From the NCBI GenBank assembly GCA_016789485.1, contig JAEURE010000037.1, positions 1 through 14,824 of the forward strand: 14,824 nt of DNA, read 5' to 3'. The notes below the pieces were generated by a model, which saw only the letters and a list, made by a program, of their open reading frames with translations, had not been told where the DNA came from and did no database searches. The DNA comes from Anaerolineales bacterium (GTDB lineage Bacteria; Chloroflexota; Anaerolineae; Anaerolineales; Villigracilaceae). Shown one piece after another: positions 7,668 through 13,834 of this stretch (within the stretch, counting starts at the first letter, position 1; each line of letters starts with the position of its first letter). Made by a program: the position numbers and the translations under genes.

Positions 7668-7909
7668 TAAGTCTTTCCTCCAGAAAAATTGTACTGCGGC
7701 ATGGAACGCCGCCGAATTGCCTCGCGTGTCAGCGGACGTTTTGCCACGATGGTTACTTTTCCGCTGCCTTCAGGTGTGTATACATGCGTAACCTCCCAGC
7801 CTTCGTCGCCCCATTCATTGAGTGTGGCTTCGATGTTTTCATCTTTCGTCCCAAACATACTGCCGATGGTTTGGACACGGTATTCCCATTTTTGGATTTC
7901 TTCGCTCAT
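7667..7909 (-). CDS. DUF4177-family small protein
   Basis: This is an 80-residue soluble protein with the DUF4177 pattern: an early KWEYRVQTI strand, then LNEWGDEGWEVTHVYTP, where the Leu-Asn-x-x-Gly-x-Glu-Gly-Trp-Glu signature is diagnostic, and a closing strand VTIVAKRPL. The basic tail (REAIRRRSMPQYNF) is longer than the core needs. DUF4177 proteins are small alpha/beta proteins with no agreed function. The start has AAGGAG at 7921-7916, six bases upstream. A perfect parS palindrome sits immediately upstream of that site. The gene is coupled to the downstream YhfC gene by a one-base stop/start overlap, suggesting related products. Confidence 0.85.
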   Translation of the reverse strand: MSEEIQKWEYRVQTIGSMFGTKDENIEATLNEWGDEGWEVTHVYTPEGSGKVTIVAKRPLTREAIRRRSMPQYNFSGGKT

Positions 7910-7923
7910 GTTAAACTCCTTTT

Positions 7924-7939
7924 TGTTTCACGTGAAACA
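7924..7939. promoter_or_regulatory. parS site (ParB-binding), copy 1
   Basis: TGTTTCACGTGAAACA is an exact match to the 16-bp consensus parS palindrome known from Bacillus and conserved across most bacterial phyla. ParB loads there as a CTP-dependent clamp and recruits ParA and SMC for segregation of the chromosome origin. It lies between the SdpI-family gene and the DUF4177 gene, touching the ribosome-binding region of the latter. dnaN ends 3.6 kb away. Confidence 0.93.
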
Positions 7940-7975
7940 GAACTGCATGACCCTGCAAGAGCCATGCAATTCATT

Positions 7976-8626
7976 TCAGGCATGGGTTTCCTGGCGATAC
8001 ACAATATAAGAATAAATCACCAAAAAAATCGTTGACCCAATCAACGGAACGAACATCAGCCAAAAGGCTATCATGCCGCCGAAGAATCCTCCCAGGATGG
8101 CGAATGCTCCTGAAAGCATGAACAGAACCGAGCCGAGTTGATGCGTCTTATCCCAGACGGTATCGCTGGAAAGAGTCCATGGAGTCCGAATCCCGATGAA
8201 GAAGTTGCGCTTTGCTTTTCGCAGCAAAAAGCCGATGGCAATGAACAGGATGCCCATGAACGGCAGCATGGCTGCGCTCATTTTGAAATCCTGATACCCA
8301 AGGCTCCAGACTAAAGTCAGCGCGTGGATGTAAAGCATGAATGCCGCGATCAGCGCGATGAAAACGTTGAAAGTCTCGCGGAATTGCGCGATGTTCGCCT
8401 TGAGCGGGTCGATGTTCGGGACGACCAGGAACAGTGCGAACATGCCCAGCGTGATCAGCGGCATCATCCATACGCCCCAGAATTTGGGCATGGTGCCATC
8501 CACCTGATCATTTGCGTTCCAGTGAGAAGCCATTTGTTCAGGGAGTTGATTCCAAAGCGCCAGGCCTGCGATCAAAGCAACGGCGATCAGGGTCAGTACA
8601 ATAATGGAAGTGGTTTTGGTTGTCAT
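7976..8626 (-). CDS. SdpI-family membrane protein (DUF1648 + SdpI domain)
   Basis: The 216-residue protein is predicted to have six membrane helices. The N-terminal DUF1648 module is at about 12-60 (LPEQMASHWNANDQVDG followed by PKFWGVWMMPLI). The SdpI signature is at 141-162, with NFFIGIRTPWTLSS, then TVWDKTH, then two final helices. In Bacillus subtilis, SdpI gives immunity to the SdpC killing peptide and signals to the repressor SdpR. Most homologues elsewhere are uncharacterised, and no sdpC-like toxin or ArsR-type sdpR is seen here. AAAGGA just upstream supports the ATG at 8626. A parS palindrome lies 20 bases upstream of the start. It appears to belong to the operon headed by the GntR regulator. 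Confidence 0.88.
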   Translation of the reverse strand: MTTKTTSIIVLTLIAVALIAGLALWNQLPEQMASHWNANDQVDGTMPKFWGVWMMPLITLGMFALFLVVPNIDPLKANIAQFRETFNVFIALIAAFMLYIHALTLVWSLGYQDFKMSAAMLPFMGILFIAIGFLLRKAKRNFFIGIRTPWTLSSDTVWDKTHQLGSVLFMLSGAFAILGGFFGGMIAFWLMFVPLIGSTIFLVIYSYIVYRQETHA

Positions 8627-8645
8627 TCTTTTTCCTTTCTAAAAG

Positions 8646-8661
8646 CGTTTCACGTGAAACG
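8646..8661. promoter_or_regulatory. parS site (ParB-binding), copy 2
   Basis: CGTTTCACGTGAAACG is a perfect 16-bp palindrome holding the full parS core GTTTCACGTGAAAC (8647-8660), differing from consensus only in the outermost base pair. It lies in the 86-bp gap between the slipin and SdpI-family genes, 722 bp centre to centre from copy 1. Confidence 0.9.
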
Positions 8662-8672
8662 TTGTTTTTATA

Positions 8673-8704
8673 TGTGAGGAGCCGGCCCCGCCCGGCTCCT
8701 CACA
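8673..8704 (-). terminator. Strong GC-rich hairpin after the slipin gene
   Basis: TGTGAGGAGCCGG (8673-8685) and CCGGCTCCTCACA (8692-8704) form a perfect 13-bp stem with a six-base loop, nine bases past the slipin stop. On the minus strand it is followed by TATAAAAAC rather than a T-tract, so it is not a standard intrinsic terminator. It may instead be a pause, an RNA 3'-end stabiliser or a palindromic element. It could lower expression of the downstream SdpI, DUF4177 and YhfC genes relative to slipin. Confidence 0.5.
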
Positions 8705-8712
8705 ACGAAATG

Positions 8713-9639
8713 TCATTTTTCCTTTGGAACCGTATTTTGCGCGAGCGAGACCATTCCGCTCAAGCCGCCGAGATTCATCGTATCCACTGCGGAAGACGGG
8801 ACGATCACCAGCGCGCCTTTCTCTTTCAGTCCTTCAAACAGCATGTTCATCGCGCGCAAGTGCAACGCGGTAGGATTGTTGATGTAGGCTTGCGAAGCCT
8901 CGGAGAATGAAGCCGCGATCTGCTTCTCAGATTCGCCGAGGATCACACGCGCCTGACGTTCACGCTCCGCCTGGGCCTGACGGGACATGGCATCTTCCAG
9001 ATCCTGCGGAATGACGATGTCGCGAATTTCCACAGACTGCACGGTCACACCCCAGGGGGTTGTGCGCTCGTCAATGACAGCCTGAAGTTCCTTGTCAATC
9101 GCGCTGCGTCCAACGAGAATATCTGCCAGCATCTTCTTGCCGATGATGTCACGTAGCGCGGTTTGGGCAGCCCAGTCCACTGCGGCGCGGTAATCTTCCA
9201 CTTCAAGCGCGGCTTTCTCCGCATCCCACACGACCCAGAACAGTACAGCATCCACATCCACTGGCACGGTATCCTTCGTCAGCGTTTTCTGTGCGGCGAA
9301 TGGCGTAACCATCACGCGGTGATCGATCCAGGTTGCCGCATTATCCACGATTGGGATGATCCAGAACAAGCCGGGTCCTCTCAACCCGATGAATTTGCCG
9401 AAACGCAGCACGATCACCTTTTGCCATTGCGAGGCAACCTTCAGGGCAAACAGCATATAGGTGCCAACGGCTGTCCAGCCAAGAACCCACGCACCAAGCA
9501 CTGCATCTGGATATTTGCCATCTCCAAGTATGGCTCCCAAGGTTGCGATAACAAGGAACACTCCAAACAACGTTCCTGCGATCGGTGGAATGTGCTGTTC
9601 TTCTTTTTTGATCATTGAATTAAGTAACTTTGGTCTCAT
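8713..9639 (-). CDS. Slipin-family (stomatin-like) SPFH protein
   Basis: This 308-residue protein has two hydrophobic helices near the N-terminus (about 18-38 and 48-66) and then a stomatin/band 7 SPFH domain from about 68 to 250. Recognisable slipin segments are VIVLRFGKFIGLRGPGLFWIIPIVD, TKDTVPVDVDAVLFWVVWD, LRDIIGK, GVTVQSVEIRDIVIPQDLEDAM and the charged helix RQAQAERERQARVILGE. Slipins oligomerise on the inner membrane into scaffold-like microdomains and often pair with an NfeD-type protease; no NfeD gene is visible here. CAGGAG about nine bases upstream supports the ATG at 9639; Met9 is an alternative without a good binding site. It lies 23 bp downstream of the GntR gene and is almost certainly cotranscribed with it. 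Confidence 0.92.
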   Translation of the reverse strand: MRPKLLNSMIKKEEQHIPPIAGTLFGVFLVIATLGAILGDGKYPDAVLGAWVLGWTAVGTYMLFALKVASQWQKVIVLRFGKFIGLRGPGLFWIIPIVDNAATWIDHRVMVTPFAAQKTLTKDTVPVDVDAVLFWVVWDAEKAALEVEDYRAAVDWAAQTALRDIIGKKMLADILVGRSAIDKELQAVIDERTTPWGVTVQSVEIRDIVIPQDLEDAMSRQAQAERERQARVILGESEKQIAASFSEASQAYINNPTALHLRAMNMLFEGLKEKGALVIVPSSAVDTMNLGGLSGMVSLAQNTVPKEK

Positions 9640-9662
9640 TTTTACATTCTCCTGTTTGATAA

Positions 9663-10082
9663 TTATTCGTCATCACTGTCTTTCGCTTCTTTCCATGACT
9701 TGAGGCTGTCTCTCACCATCTGGCTGACTTCACGTTCTGAGAATCCCAGACGGAACGACTCGTTGATGAATCTGTGTGTAAGCGCGGCAAGCGATTCATT
9801 CCTGAGCTTTTCACTGACCTCCGGTGGCGGAATTTCAGTGATGTAGGTGCCGCGTCCTTGCTGCGTGGATATGATGCGTGCTTCATCCAATATACGATAC
9901 GCACGCGCCACGGTGTTGAAGTTGACGCGCAGTTCCTGCGCCAGTGCACGAACAGTTGGAAGCTGGTCACCGGGTTTGAGAATCCCATTTGCCAATTGAC
10001 TTTGGATCTGCTCCACGATCTGTGTGTAAATGGGCAGTCCGGAGTGAAAGTCAAGTTGGAGAGGTTGCTTTTTCTCTGTCAT
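9663..10082 (-). CDS. GntR-family transcriptional regulator, YtrA type
   Basis: This 139-residue regulator has an N-terminal GntR winged helix: PIYTQIVEQIQSQLANGILKPGDQLPTVR at about 17-45, recognition region LAQELRVNFNTVARAYRILDE, wing QQGRGTYIT. Only about 55 residues follow, a helical dimerisation tail as in the YtrA subfamily, not the large ligand domains of FadR or HutC types and not the aminotransferase domain of MocR types. YtrA-type proteins usually repress their own operon, often one encoding membrane proteins or ABC transporters induced by cell-wall or membrane stress. AAAGGAG at 10094-10088, five bases upstream, fixes the start. Four ATTGTA repeats just upstream overlap the promoter and probably form its operator. 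It heads the minus-strand run slipin, SdpI-like, DUF4177, YhfC. Confidence 0.93.
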   Translation of the reverse strand: MTEKKQPLQLDFHSGLPIYTQIVEQIQSQLANGILKPGDQLPTVRALAQELRVNFNTVARAYRILDEARIISTQQGRGTYITEIPPPEVSEKLRNESLAALTHRFINESFRLGFSEREVSQMVRDSLKSWKEAKDSDDE

Positions 10083-10094
10083 AGGCGCTCCTTT

Positions 10095-10126
10095 ATTGTA
10101 CTAATTGTATCATTGTATACATTGTA
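10095..10126 (-). promoter_or_regulatory. Putative GntR operator: four phased ATTGTA repeats
   Basis: ATTGTA occurs four times, at 10095, 10104, 10112 and 10121 (start-to-start spacing 9, 8 and 9 bp); on the minus strand these read TACAAT. The perfect palindrome TGTATACA (10114-10121) lies in the centre. The array covers the -10 box and the region down to the ribosome-binding site of the GntR gene, a suitable position for autorepression. Confidence 0.65.
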
Positions 10127-10148
10127 GCATTTAAACTGGTTTTGTCAA
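10121..10148 (-). promoter_or_regulatory. Sigma70 promoter of the GntR-slipin operon
   Basis: Minus-strand TTGACA (10148-10143), a 16-base spacer and TACAAT (10126-10121) make a near-consensus promoter with an extended TG-C before the -10. Start of transcription would be near 10114, about 30 bases before the GntR ATG. No comparably strong promoter is seen before the other genes of the run. Confidence 0.75.
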
Positions 10149-10272
10149 GTGCTTTTGGGAATGATAGAACCTCCCACAGAGTGCCCCCTTGTTTTTTCGT
10201 TGAATCAATTTTCAGGGAGAGGATGAAGCGTTATCTGCTTACAGTCTTCTTATGATTTAAAGATAGTCCACA

Positions 10273-10281
10273 TGGTAGAAT
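10273..10281 (+). promoter_or_regulatory. Possible extended -10 promoter of pdxS
   Basis: TGG-TAGAAT at 10273-10281 fits an extended -10 element (TGn-TAnAAT) and lies about 30 bases before the pdxS ATG. No convincing -35 hexamer is present, which the extended -10 could compensate for. The rest of the 229-bp divergent region 10083-10311 shows no gene or riboswitch that I can support. Confidence 0.45.
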
Positions 10282-10311
10282 TTATATGCATTTAATTCAA
10301 GGAGCATAATT

Positions 10312-11199
10312 ATGGAAACAAAAACTGGTACATGGACTGAGAAAAAAGGTTTGGCTCAAATGTTAAAAGGCGGCGTCATCATGGACGTGGTGAATGCCGA
10401 GCAAGCCAAAATTGCTGAAGATGCCGGTGCGTGCGCGGTGATGGCGTTGGAACGCGTGCCTGCTGATATTCGCGCGGACGGCGGTGTGGCGCGTATGTCT
10501 GACCCCGATATGATCTTGAAGATCATTGATGCGGTCAGCATCCCTGTGATGGCGAAGTGCCGCATTGGACATTTTGTGGAAGCGCAGATTTTGGAAGCCA
10601 TCGGCGTGGATTATATTGATGAATCCGAAGTGCTCACACCTGCGGATGAAGAACATCATATTTTGAAGCATAACTTTAAGGTTCCTTTTGTGTGCGGATG
10701 CCGTAATATCGGTGAGGCATTGCGCCGCATTGGGGAAGGCGCTGCAATGATCCGCACGAAAGGCGAAGCTGGTACGGGCGACGTAGTGGAGGCTGTGCGC
10801 CATGCACGCAGTGTGATCGGTTCGATCAAACATTTGCAGGTGATGGACGATGAAGAGTTGATGACCTTCGCCAAGAATAACGGCGCCCCGTATGAATTGG
10901 TAAAGGAAGTGAAAGAATTGGGACGTTTGCCCGTTGTCAATTTTGCGGCGGGCGGTGTTGCGACACCGGCAGATGCGGCGTTGATGATGCAGCTCGGCGT
11001 GGATGGCGTCTTCGTTGGTTCTGGAATTTTCAAGAGCGGCGACCCTGCCAAGCGCGCGGCGGCTATTGTCAAATCAGTGACACATTATCAGGACGCGTCC
11101 ATTCTCGCGGAGGTGAGCAAGAATCTTGGCGAGGCGATGGTCGGACGCAATGCCGCACAAATGCCCGAAAGTGAAAAGCTCGCGGTACGCGGCTGGTAA
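10312..11199 (+). CDS. pdxS: Pyridoxal 5'-phosphate synthase lyase subunit PdxS
   Basis: PdxS condenses ribose 5-phosphate (or ribulose 5-phosphate), glyceraldehyde 3-phosphate and ammonia to make PLP in the DXP-independent vitamin B6 route. The 295-residue length and a near-complete match to the family leave no doubt. Visible key residues are Asp25 in [10 protein letters not shown], the catalytic lysines Lys82 in [12 protein letters not shown] and Lys150 in [17 protein letters not shown], the phosphate-binding segment [19 protein letters not shown], and [10 protein letters not shown]. The protein forms a dodecameric (beta/alpha)8 barrel core decorated by PdxT. AAGGAG (10299-10304), seven bases upstream, supports the ATG. 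pdxT follows 75 bp downstream with an inverted repeat between them. Confidence 0.98.
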   Translation: METKTGTWTEKKGLAQMLKGGVIMDVVNAEQAKIAEDAGACAVMALERVPADIRADGGVARMSDPDMILKIIDAVSIPVMAKCRIGHFVEAQILEAIGVDYIDESEVLTPADEEHHILKHNFKVPFVCGCRNIGEALRRIGEGAAMIRTKGEAGTGDVVEAVRHARSVIGSIKHLQVMDDEELMTFAKNNGAPYELVKEVKELGRLPVVNFAAGGVATPADAALMMQLGVDGVFVGSGIFKSGDPAKRAAAIVKSVTHYQDASILAEVSKNLGEAMVGRNAAQMPESEKLAVRGW

Positions 11200-11206
11200 A
11201 TAAATT

Positions 11207-11269
11207 AACTTTCAGCGGTCAGCGAATAGCAGCAAGCCCGCTTGCGTTGGCTGCTGAAAGTCGAAAGTT
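11207..11269. repeat. Nested inverted repeat between pdxS and pdxT
   Basis: ACTTTCAGC (11208-11216) pairs perfectly with GCTGAAAGT (11253-11261). Inside, GCAAGC (11232-11237) and GCTTGC (11240-11245) form a second palindrome. The 5' AACTTTC (11207-11213) can alternatively pair with GAAAGTT (11263-11269), giving two competing stems. There is no T-tract, so a standard terminator is unlikely. It begins 7 bases after the pdxS stop and ends 5 bases before the pdxT ATG, occupying the place where a ribosome-binding site should be. Confidence 0.65.
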
Positions 11270-11274
11270 GATCT

Positions 11275-11853
11275 ATGAAAATAGGCGTTTTAGCCTTACA
11301 AGGCGATTTTGCAGAACATATTTCCATGCTGAAAAAAATCGGTGTGGAGACGGCGGAAGTGCGTTTACCCAAACACCTTGATGGATTGGACGGGTTGATC
11401 ATGCCTGGCGGCGAATCCACAACGATTGGCAAGCTGGCTGTTGCGTATGGATTAATGGAGCCATTGCGTGAGTTTGGAAAAATCCATGCGGTTTGGGGAA
11501 CGTGTGCAGGTGCTATTTTTCTTTCCCGGGATATTGGACGAGACCAGCCCCTGCTTGAATTAATGGATATCAAAGTCCGGCGCAATGCGTTTGGACGGCA
11601 GATCGACTCTTTCGAGACAGACCTCGAAATTGATGAACTGATGAAAGCCACCGGCACGGAGCATCCCTACCATGCGGTGTTCATCCGCGCGCCGATCATT
11701 GAATCTGTCAGTGGAAACGCAAAGGTCCTTTCGGCTTTGGAAGATGGACGTATCGTGGCTGCGCAGCAAGGACATTTACTGGCAACTTCCTTCCACCCTG
11801 AGTTGACCGGCGACACTCGTTTTCACGAATACTTTATTTCGCTTGCAAGTTAA
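11275..11853 (+). CDS. pdxT: Pyridoxal 5'-phosphate synthase glutaminase subunit PdxT
   Basis: PdxT hydrolyses glutamine and channels ammonia to PdxS. It is a class I glutamine amidotransferase of 192 residues, normal for the family. MKIGVLALQGDFAEH opens the protein; LIMPGGESTT supplies the oxyanion region; the nucleophile is Cys77 in WGTCAGA; and His174/Glu176 in SFHPELTGD complete the triad. RNAFGRQIDSFE is the usual PdxS-contact stretch. The ATG lacks a clear Shine-Dalgarno sequence because the preceding bases belong to an inverted repeat (a weak GAAAG is present). Expression may therefore depend on the structure of that leader or on pdxS readthrough. This start is nevertheless the conserved N-terminus. 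Confidence 0.97.
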   Translation: MKIGVLALQGDFAEHISMLKKIGVETAEVRLPKHLDGLDGLIMPGGESTTIGKLAVAYGLMEPLREFGKIHAVWGTCAGAIFLSRDIGRDQPLLELMDIKVRRNAFGRQIDSFETDLEIDELMKATGTEHPYHAVFIRAPIIESVSGNAKVLSALEDGRIVAAQQGHLLATSFHPELTGDTRFHEYFISLAS

Positions 11854-11861
11854 TAACGAGA

Positions 11862-11915
11862 CCCCAGGTTTTTTTAATTAATTGCGGTTATGATTAATCG
11901 CAGGAACCTCCAGGG
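11862..11915. other. Structured leader between pdxT and the next gene
   Basis: TGCGGTTA (11883-11890) and TAATCGCA (11895-11902) form an 8-bp stem (one G-T pair) with a TGAT loop. Outside it AGGTT (11866-11870) pairs with AACCT (11905-11909), and CCC (11862-11864) can pair with GGG (11913-11915). The moderately T-rich TTTCTATTTTC follows. It could terminate the pdxST transcript or fold as the leader of the next gene; the sequence alone does not decide. Confidence 0.4.
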
Positions 11916-11929
11916 TTTCTATTTTCAAT

Positions 11930-12847
11930 ATGCCCATACGCCCGCTTGACCTGCTCGATATTCCCACCATTGCACGTTATCGCAACGATGTGTTGACCCT
12001 CGATAGCGCGCGTGCCCTTACGCGTGGTCATCCTCTGGGTGCGATGGGGCTGTTGGCATATATCAACCCGGCGCGGCATTTGTATTCGGCAATTTCCAAC
12101 GGTGCTGAGTCTACTTTGTTGGGCGGCGTGATTCACACGCGCGGCGATACGTTCGCAAAATTGCTGTATCTTGCGCCTTCCTCCCAATTGCATGCCCCCC
12201 ACCTTCCAGCGTTGATCGAGCACCTTTCATTTCAGGCTGGGGAATGGCAGGCAATGCATGTCATTGCAGAGGTGGAGGAGAATAGCGATGTATTTCCTGC
12301 GCTTCGGATGGCCGGGTTCTCCGTTTACGCGTGGCAGCGGGTTTGGGATGTGAGTCTGCTGGAGAAAACAGAAGCAGAGAACGGCGGGGGATGGAAGCGT
12401 ATTCAGTCCATTGACCTGCATGCGGTGCAGAGCCTTCATTATCAGATCGTGCCTCAGTTGCTGCATCCCGTTGAACCTGCACCGAATCGTGTGATCGGTT
12501 TTGTGCATCAGGGATTGAAATGTTTTGCAAACGTCACCGCCGGCATGTATGGCATTGTGTTGACTCCCTTAATTCATCCCGATGAACAAAATGTCAGCGA
12601 AAAAATCCTGTCGCTTGTGGCGAATCTTCCAGACCGCCGCGGACGCGCTGTGTATTTAAATGTGCGTTCCTATCAGGCGTGGCTGGAGCCGGTCCTCGAA
12701 GATTTGGGCGCAAAGGCATCTGCGCGGCAGGCGGTGATGGTGAAACACCTTGCCCGTTTGGTGACCAATGGCCAGGCAGCGCGCGCAGTTCCAACGAACG
12801 TGGGTGTTCAGCCTTCGCGTATAAGCAGGATGGATATCGATGAATAG
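11930..12847 (+). CDS. GNAT-like acyltransferase-fold protein, uncharacterised
   Basis: The 305 residues look like two GNAT-type halves. The first, MPIRPLDLLDIPTIARYRNDVLTLDS, begins like an acetyltransferase. It continues with a GGVIHTRGDTFAKLLYLAP strand pair, a helix (LPALIEHLSFQAGEWQAMHVIAEV) and a FPALRMAGFSVYAWQRVWDV ending typical of GNAT domains. The second half repeats this logic (WKRIQSIDLHAVQSLHYQIVPQL, GMYGIVLTPLIHP, RAVYLNVRSYQAWLEPVLEDLGA). The acetyl-CoA pyrophosphate loop (R/Q-x-x-G-x-G/A) is not evident, so catalysis is doubtful. I assign only the fold, by eye. The start has a poor ribosome-binding site (AGGG 14 bases upstream). The 3' end overlaps the next gene by eight bases. 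Confidence 0.65.
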   Translation: MPIRPLDLLDIPTIARYRNDVLTLDSARALTRGHPLGAMGLLAYINPARHLYSAISNGAESTLLGGVIHTRGDTFAKLLYLAPSSQLHAPHLPALIEHLSFQAGEWQAMHVIAEVEENSDVFPALRMAGFSVYAWQRVWDVSLLEKTEAENGGGWKRIQSIDLHAVQSLHYQIVPQLLHPVEPAPNRVIGFVHQGLKCFANVTAGMYGIVLTPLIHPDEQNVSEKILSLVANLPDRRGRAVYLNVRSYQAWLEPVLEDLGAKASARQAVMVKHLARLVTNGQAARAVPTNVGVQPSRISRMDIDE

Positions 12848-13160
12848 ATGGGCCGCGTACGATAATGGCCGCAGCATCGGAAAGATAAGCCCTGAAGGCG
12901 GCTTGATCATGCGGGATGAGGAACATCCCAGCGGCGCGCGCATCACCTTCAAACGCGGCAAAGGATATATTTCAGTTTCCTGTAATCTTTATGGTTGGAT
13001 GGATCACACACGTTTTTTCAGCACAGCCTCCGATGCCCAGCGTGAATATGTGGCGATGAAAGCGGCGCTCATTCACGTGTTGGATGTCATCAACACCGAC
13101 GATGTTAAAGATATAAAAATTTGGGAAGCAATCTCAGAATTTGTAAGGCGGTTTCCGTAA
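12840..13160 (+). CDS. Small conserved-looking hypothetical protein
   Basis: This is a 106-residue soluble protein. The first part (NRWAAYDNGRSIGKISPEGGLIMRDEEHPSGARITFKRG) and the following strands (YISVSCNLYGWMDHTRFFST) are rich in Gly, Trp and Tyr and look like a compact beta sheet. The rest is helical (SDAQREYVAMKAALIHVLDVI, IWEAISEFVRRF). I recall similar hypothetical proteins in other bacteria sharing the IIRDEEHP-GARIT and YGWM-HTRFF segments, but know no function. It starts within the preceding gene (shared bases ATGAATAG) and its stop overlaps the next start (TAATG), so all three genes are likely translated as one unit. Confidence 0.75.
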   Translation: MNRWAAYDNGRSIGKISPEGGLIMRDEEHPSGARITFKRGKGYISVSCNLYGWMDHTRFFSTASDAQREYVAMKAALIHVLDVINTDDVKDIKIWEAISEFVRRFP

Positions 13161-13822
13161 TGCTAAAAGCTTTAATTTTTGATTTTGATGGGCTGATCCT
13201 CGATACCGAGACGCCCGAAGTTTTGGTTTGGCAATCCATTTATCGTGAACACGGCTTTGAACTCCCGGTGCATGAATGGGAAAAAACGATCGGCGGATAT
13301 GGTATTTCGAATTTTGATGCCGCTGAACATCTCTCGCAGCTTTCACAGGGACGGCTGGATGCCGCCACGATGCGCATTCGCTACCGAAGAGAATCAGACC
13401 TGCTCATCCACGCGAGCGAGGTTATGCCCGGCGTTGTCACCATTATTGAACAGGCGCGTTCTCAGGGCGTGACGGTCGCCATCGGTTCCAGTTCGCCGCA
13501 TTCATGGGTGGATGCGCACGTGAAACGGCTTGGTATCTTCCATTATTTCAAACATATTATTTGTCAGGATGATGTGGCACCCGGCAGGACAAAGCCCAAC
13601 CCGGATATCTATTTGAAGGCGCTGGAGATGCTCAGGGTCCAGAATACAGAGGCGGTGGTTTTTGAGGATTCGCTCAACGGAGTGGAAGCTGCCCGCCGCG
13701 CGGGAATCTTTGCAGTAGCGGTTCCCAATCCATTGACTGCAAAGATGGGAGTCACCGGCGATTTGACGGTTTCATCCCTGGCGGAATTGTCTCTGCTGGA
13801 TTTGCAGGCGAAGATTCCTTGA
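13160..13822 (+). CDS. HAD-superfamily hydrolase (beta-phosphoglucomutase-like)
   Basis: The 220-residue phosphatase or phosphomutase belongs to HAD subfamily IA. All four motifs are present: DFDGLILDTE at 8-17 (nucleophile Asp8, acid/base Asp10), GSSS at 109-112, Lys145 in GRTKPNPD, and VFEDSLNGVEAA with Glu169/Asp170. The helical cap lies between motifs I and II. The substrate is not predictable; small sugar phosphates are usual for this group. I prefer the ATG at 13160 to an upstream in-frame ATG at 13121: it gives the canonical MLKALIFDFDG start, has AAGGCGG upstream, and overlaps the previous stop as TAATG. The upstream start would add 13 residues overlapping the preceding gene by 40 bases. 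Confidence 0.93.
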   Translation: MLKALIFDFDGLILDTETPEVLVWQSIYREHGFELPVHEWEKTIGGYGISNFDAAEHLSQLSQGRLDAATMRIRYRRESDLLIHASEVMPGVVTIIEQARSQGVTVAIGSSSPHSWVDAHVKRLGIFHYFKHIICQDDVAPGRTKPNPDIYLKALEMLRVQNTEAVVFEDSLNGVEAARRAGIFAVAVPNPLTAKMGVTGDLTVSSLAELSLLDLQAKIP

Positions 13823-13834
13823 AAATGAATTTCC

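Noticed and set aside
7944..7968. TGCATG...CATGCA hairpin after the SdpI-family gene
   Set aside because: Only a 6-bp stem with a 13-base loop and no T-tract; too weak to call a terminator.
8148..8471. 107-codon alternative frame within the SdpI-family gene
   Set aside because: Its product is rich in His, Arg and Ala with low-complexity character, typical of a shifted frame of a membrane protein gene.
9341..9349. TTATCCACG, one mismatch from a DnaA box
   Set aside because: A single site within the slipin coding sequence, with no cluster or AT-rich unwinding region; no oriC can be called in the window.
9663..10082. GntR regulator as PdxR, because it is divergent from pdxS
   Set aside because: PdxR is a MocR-type protein with a large aminotransferase-like domain. 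This one has 139 residues and a YtrA-type tail, and its likely operator lies over its own promoter, roughly 150 bp from the putative pdxS -10.
13517..13527. CACGTGAAACG half parS in the HAD gene
   Set aside because: The left arm (ATGCG) does not match; an isolated half-site in coding sequence is not strong evidence.
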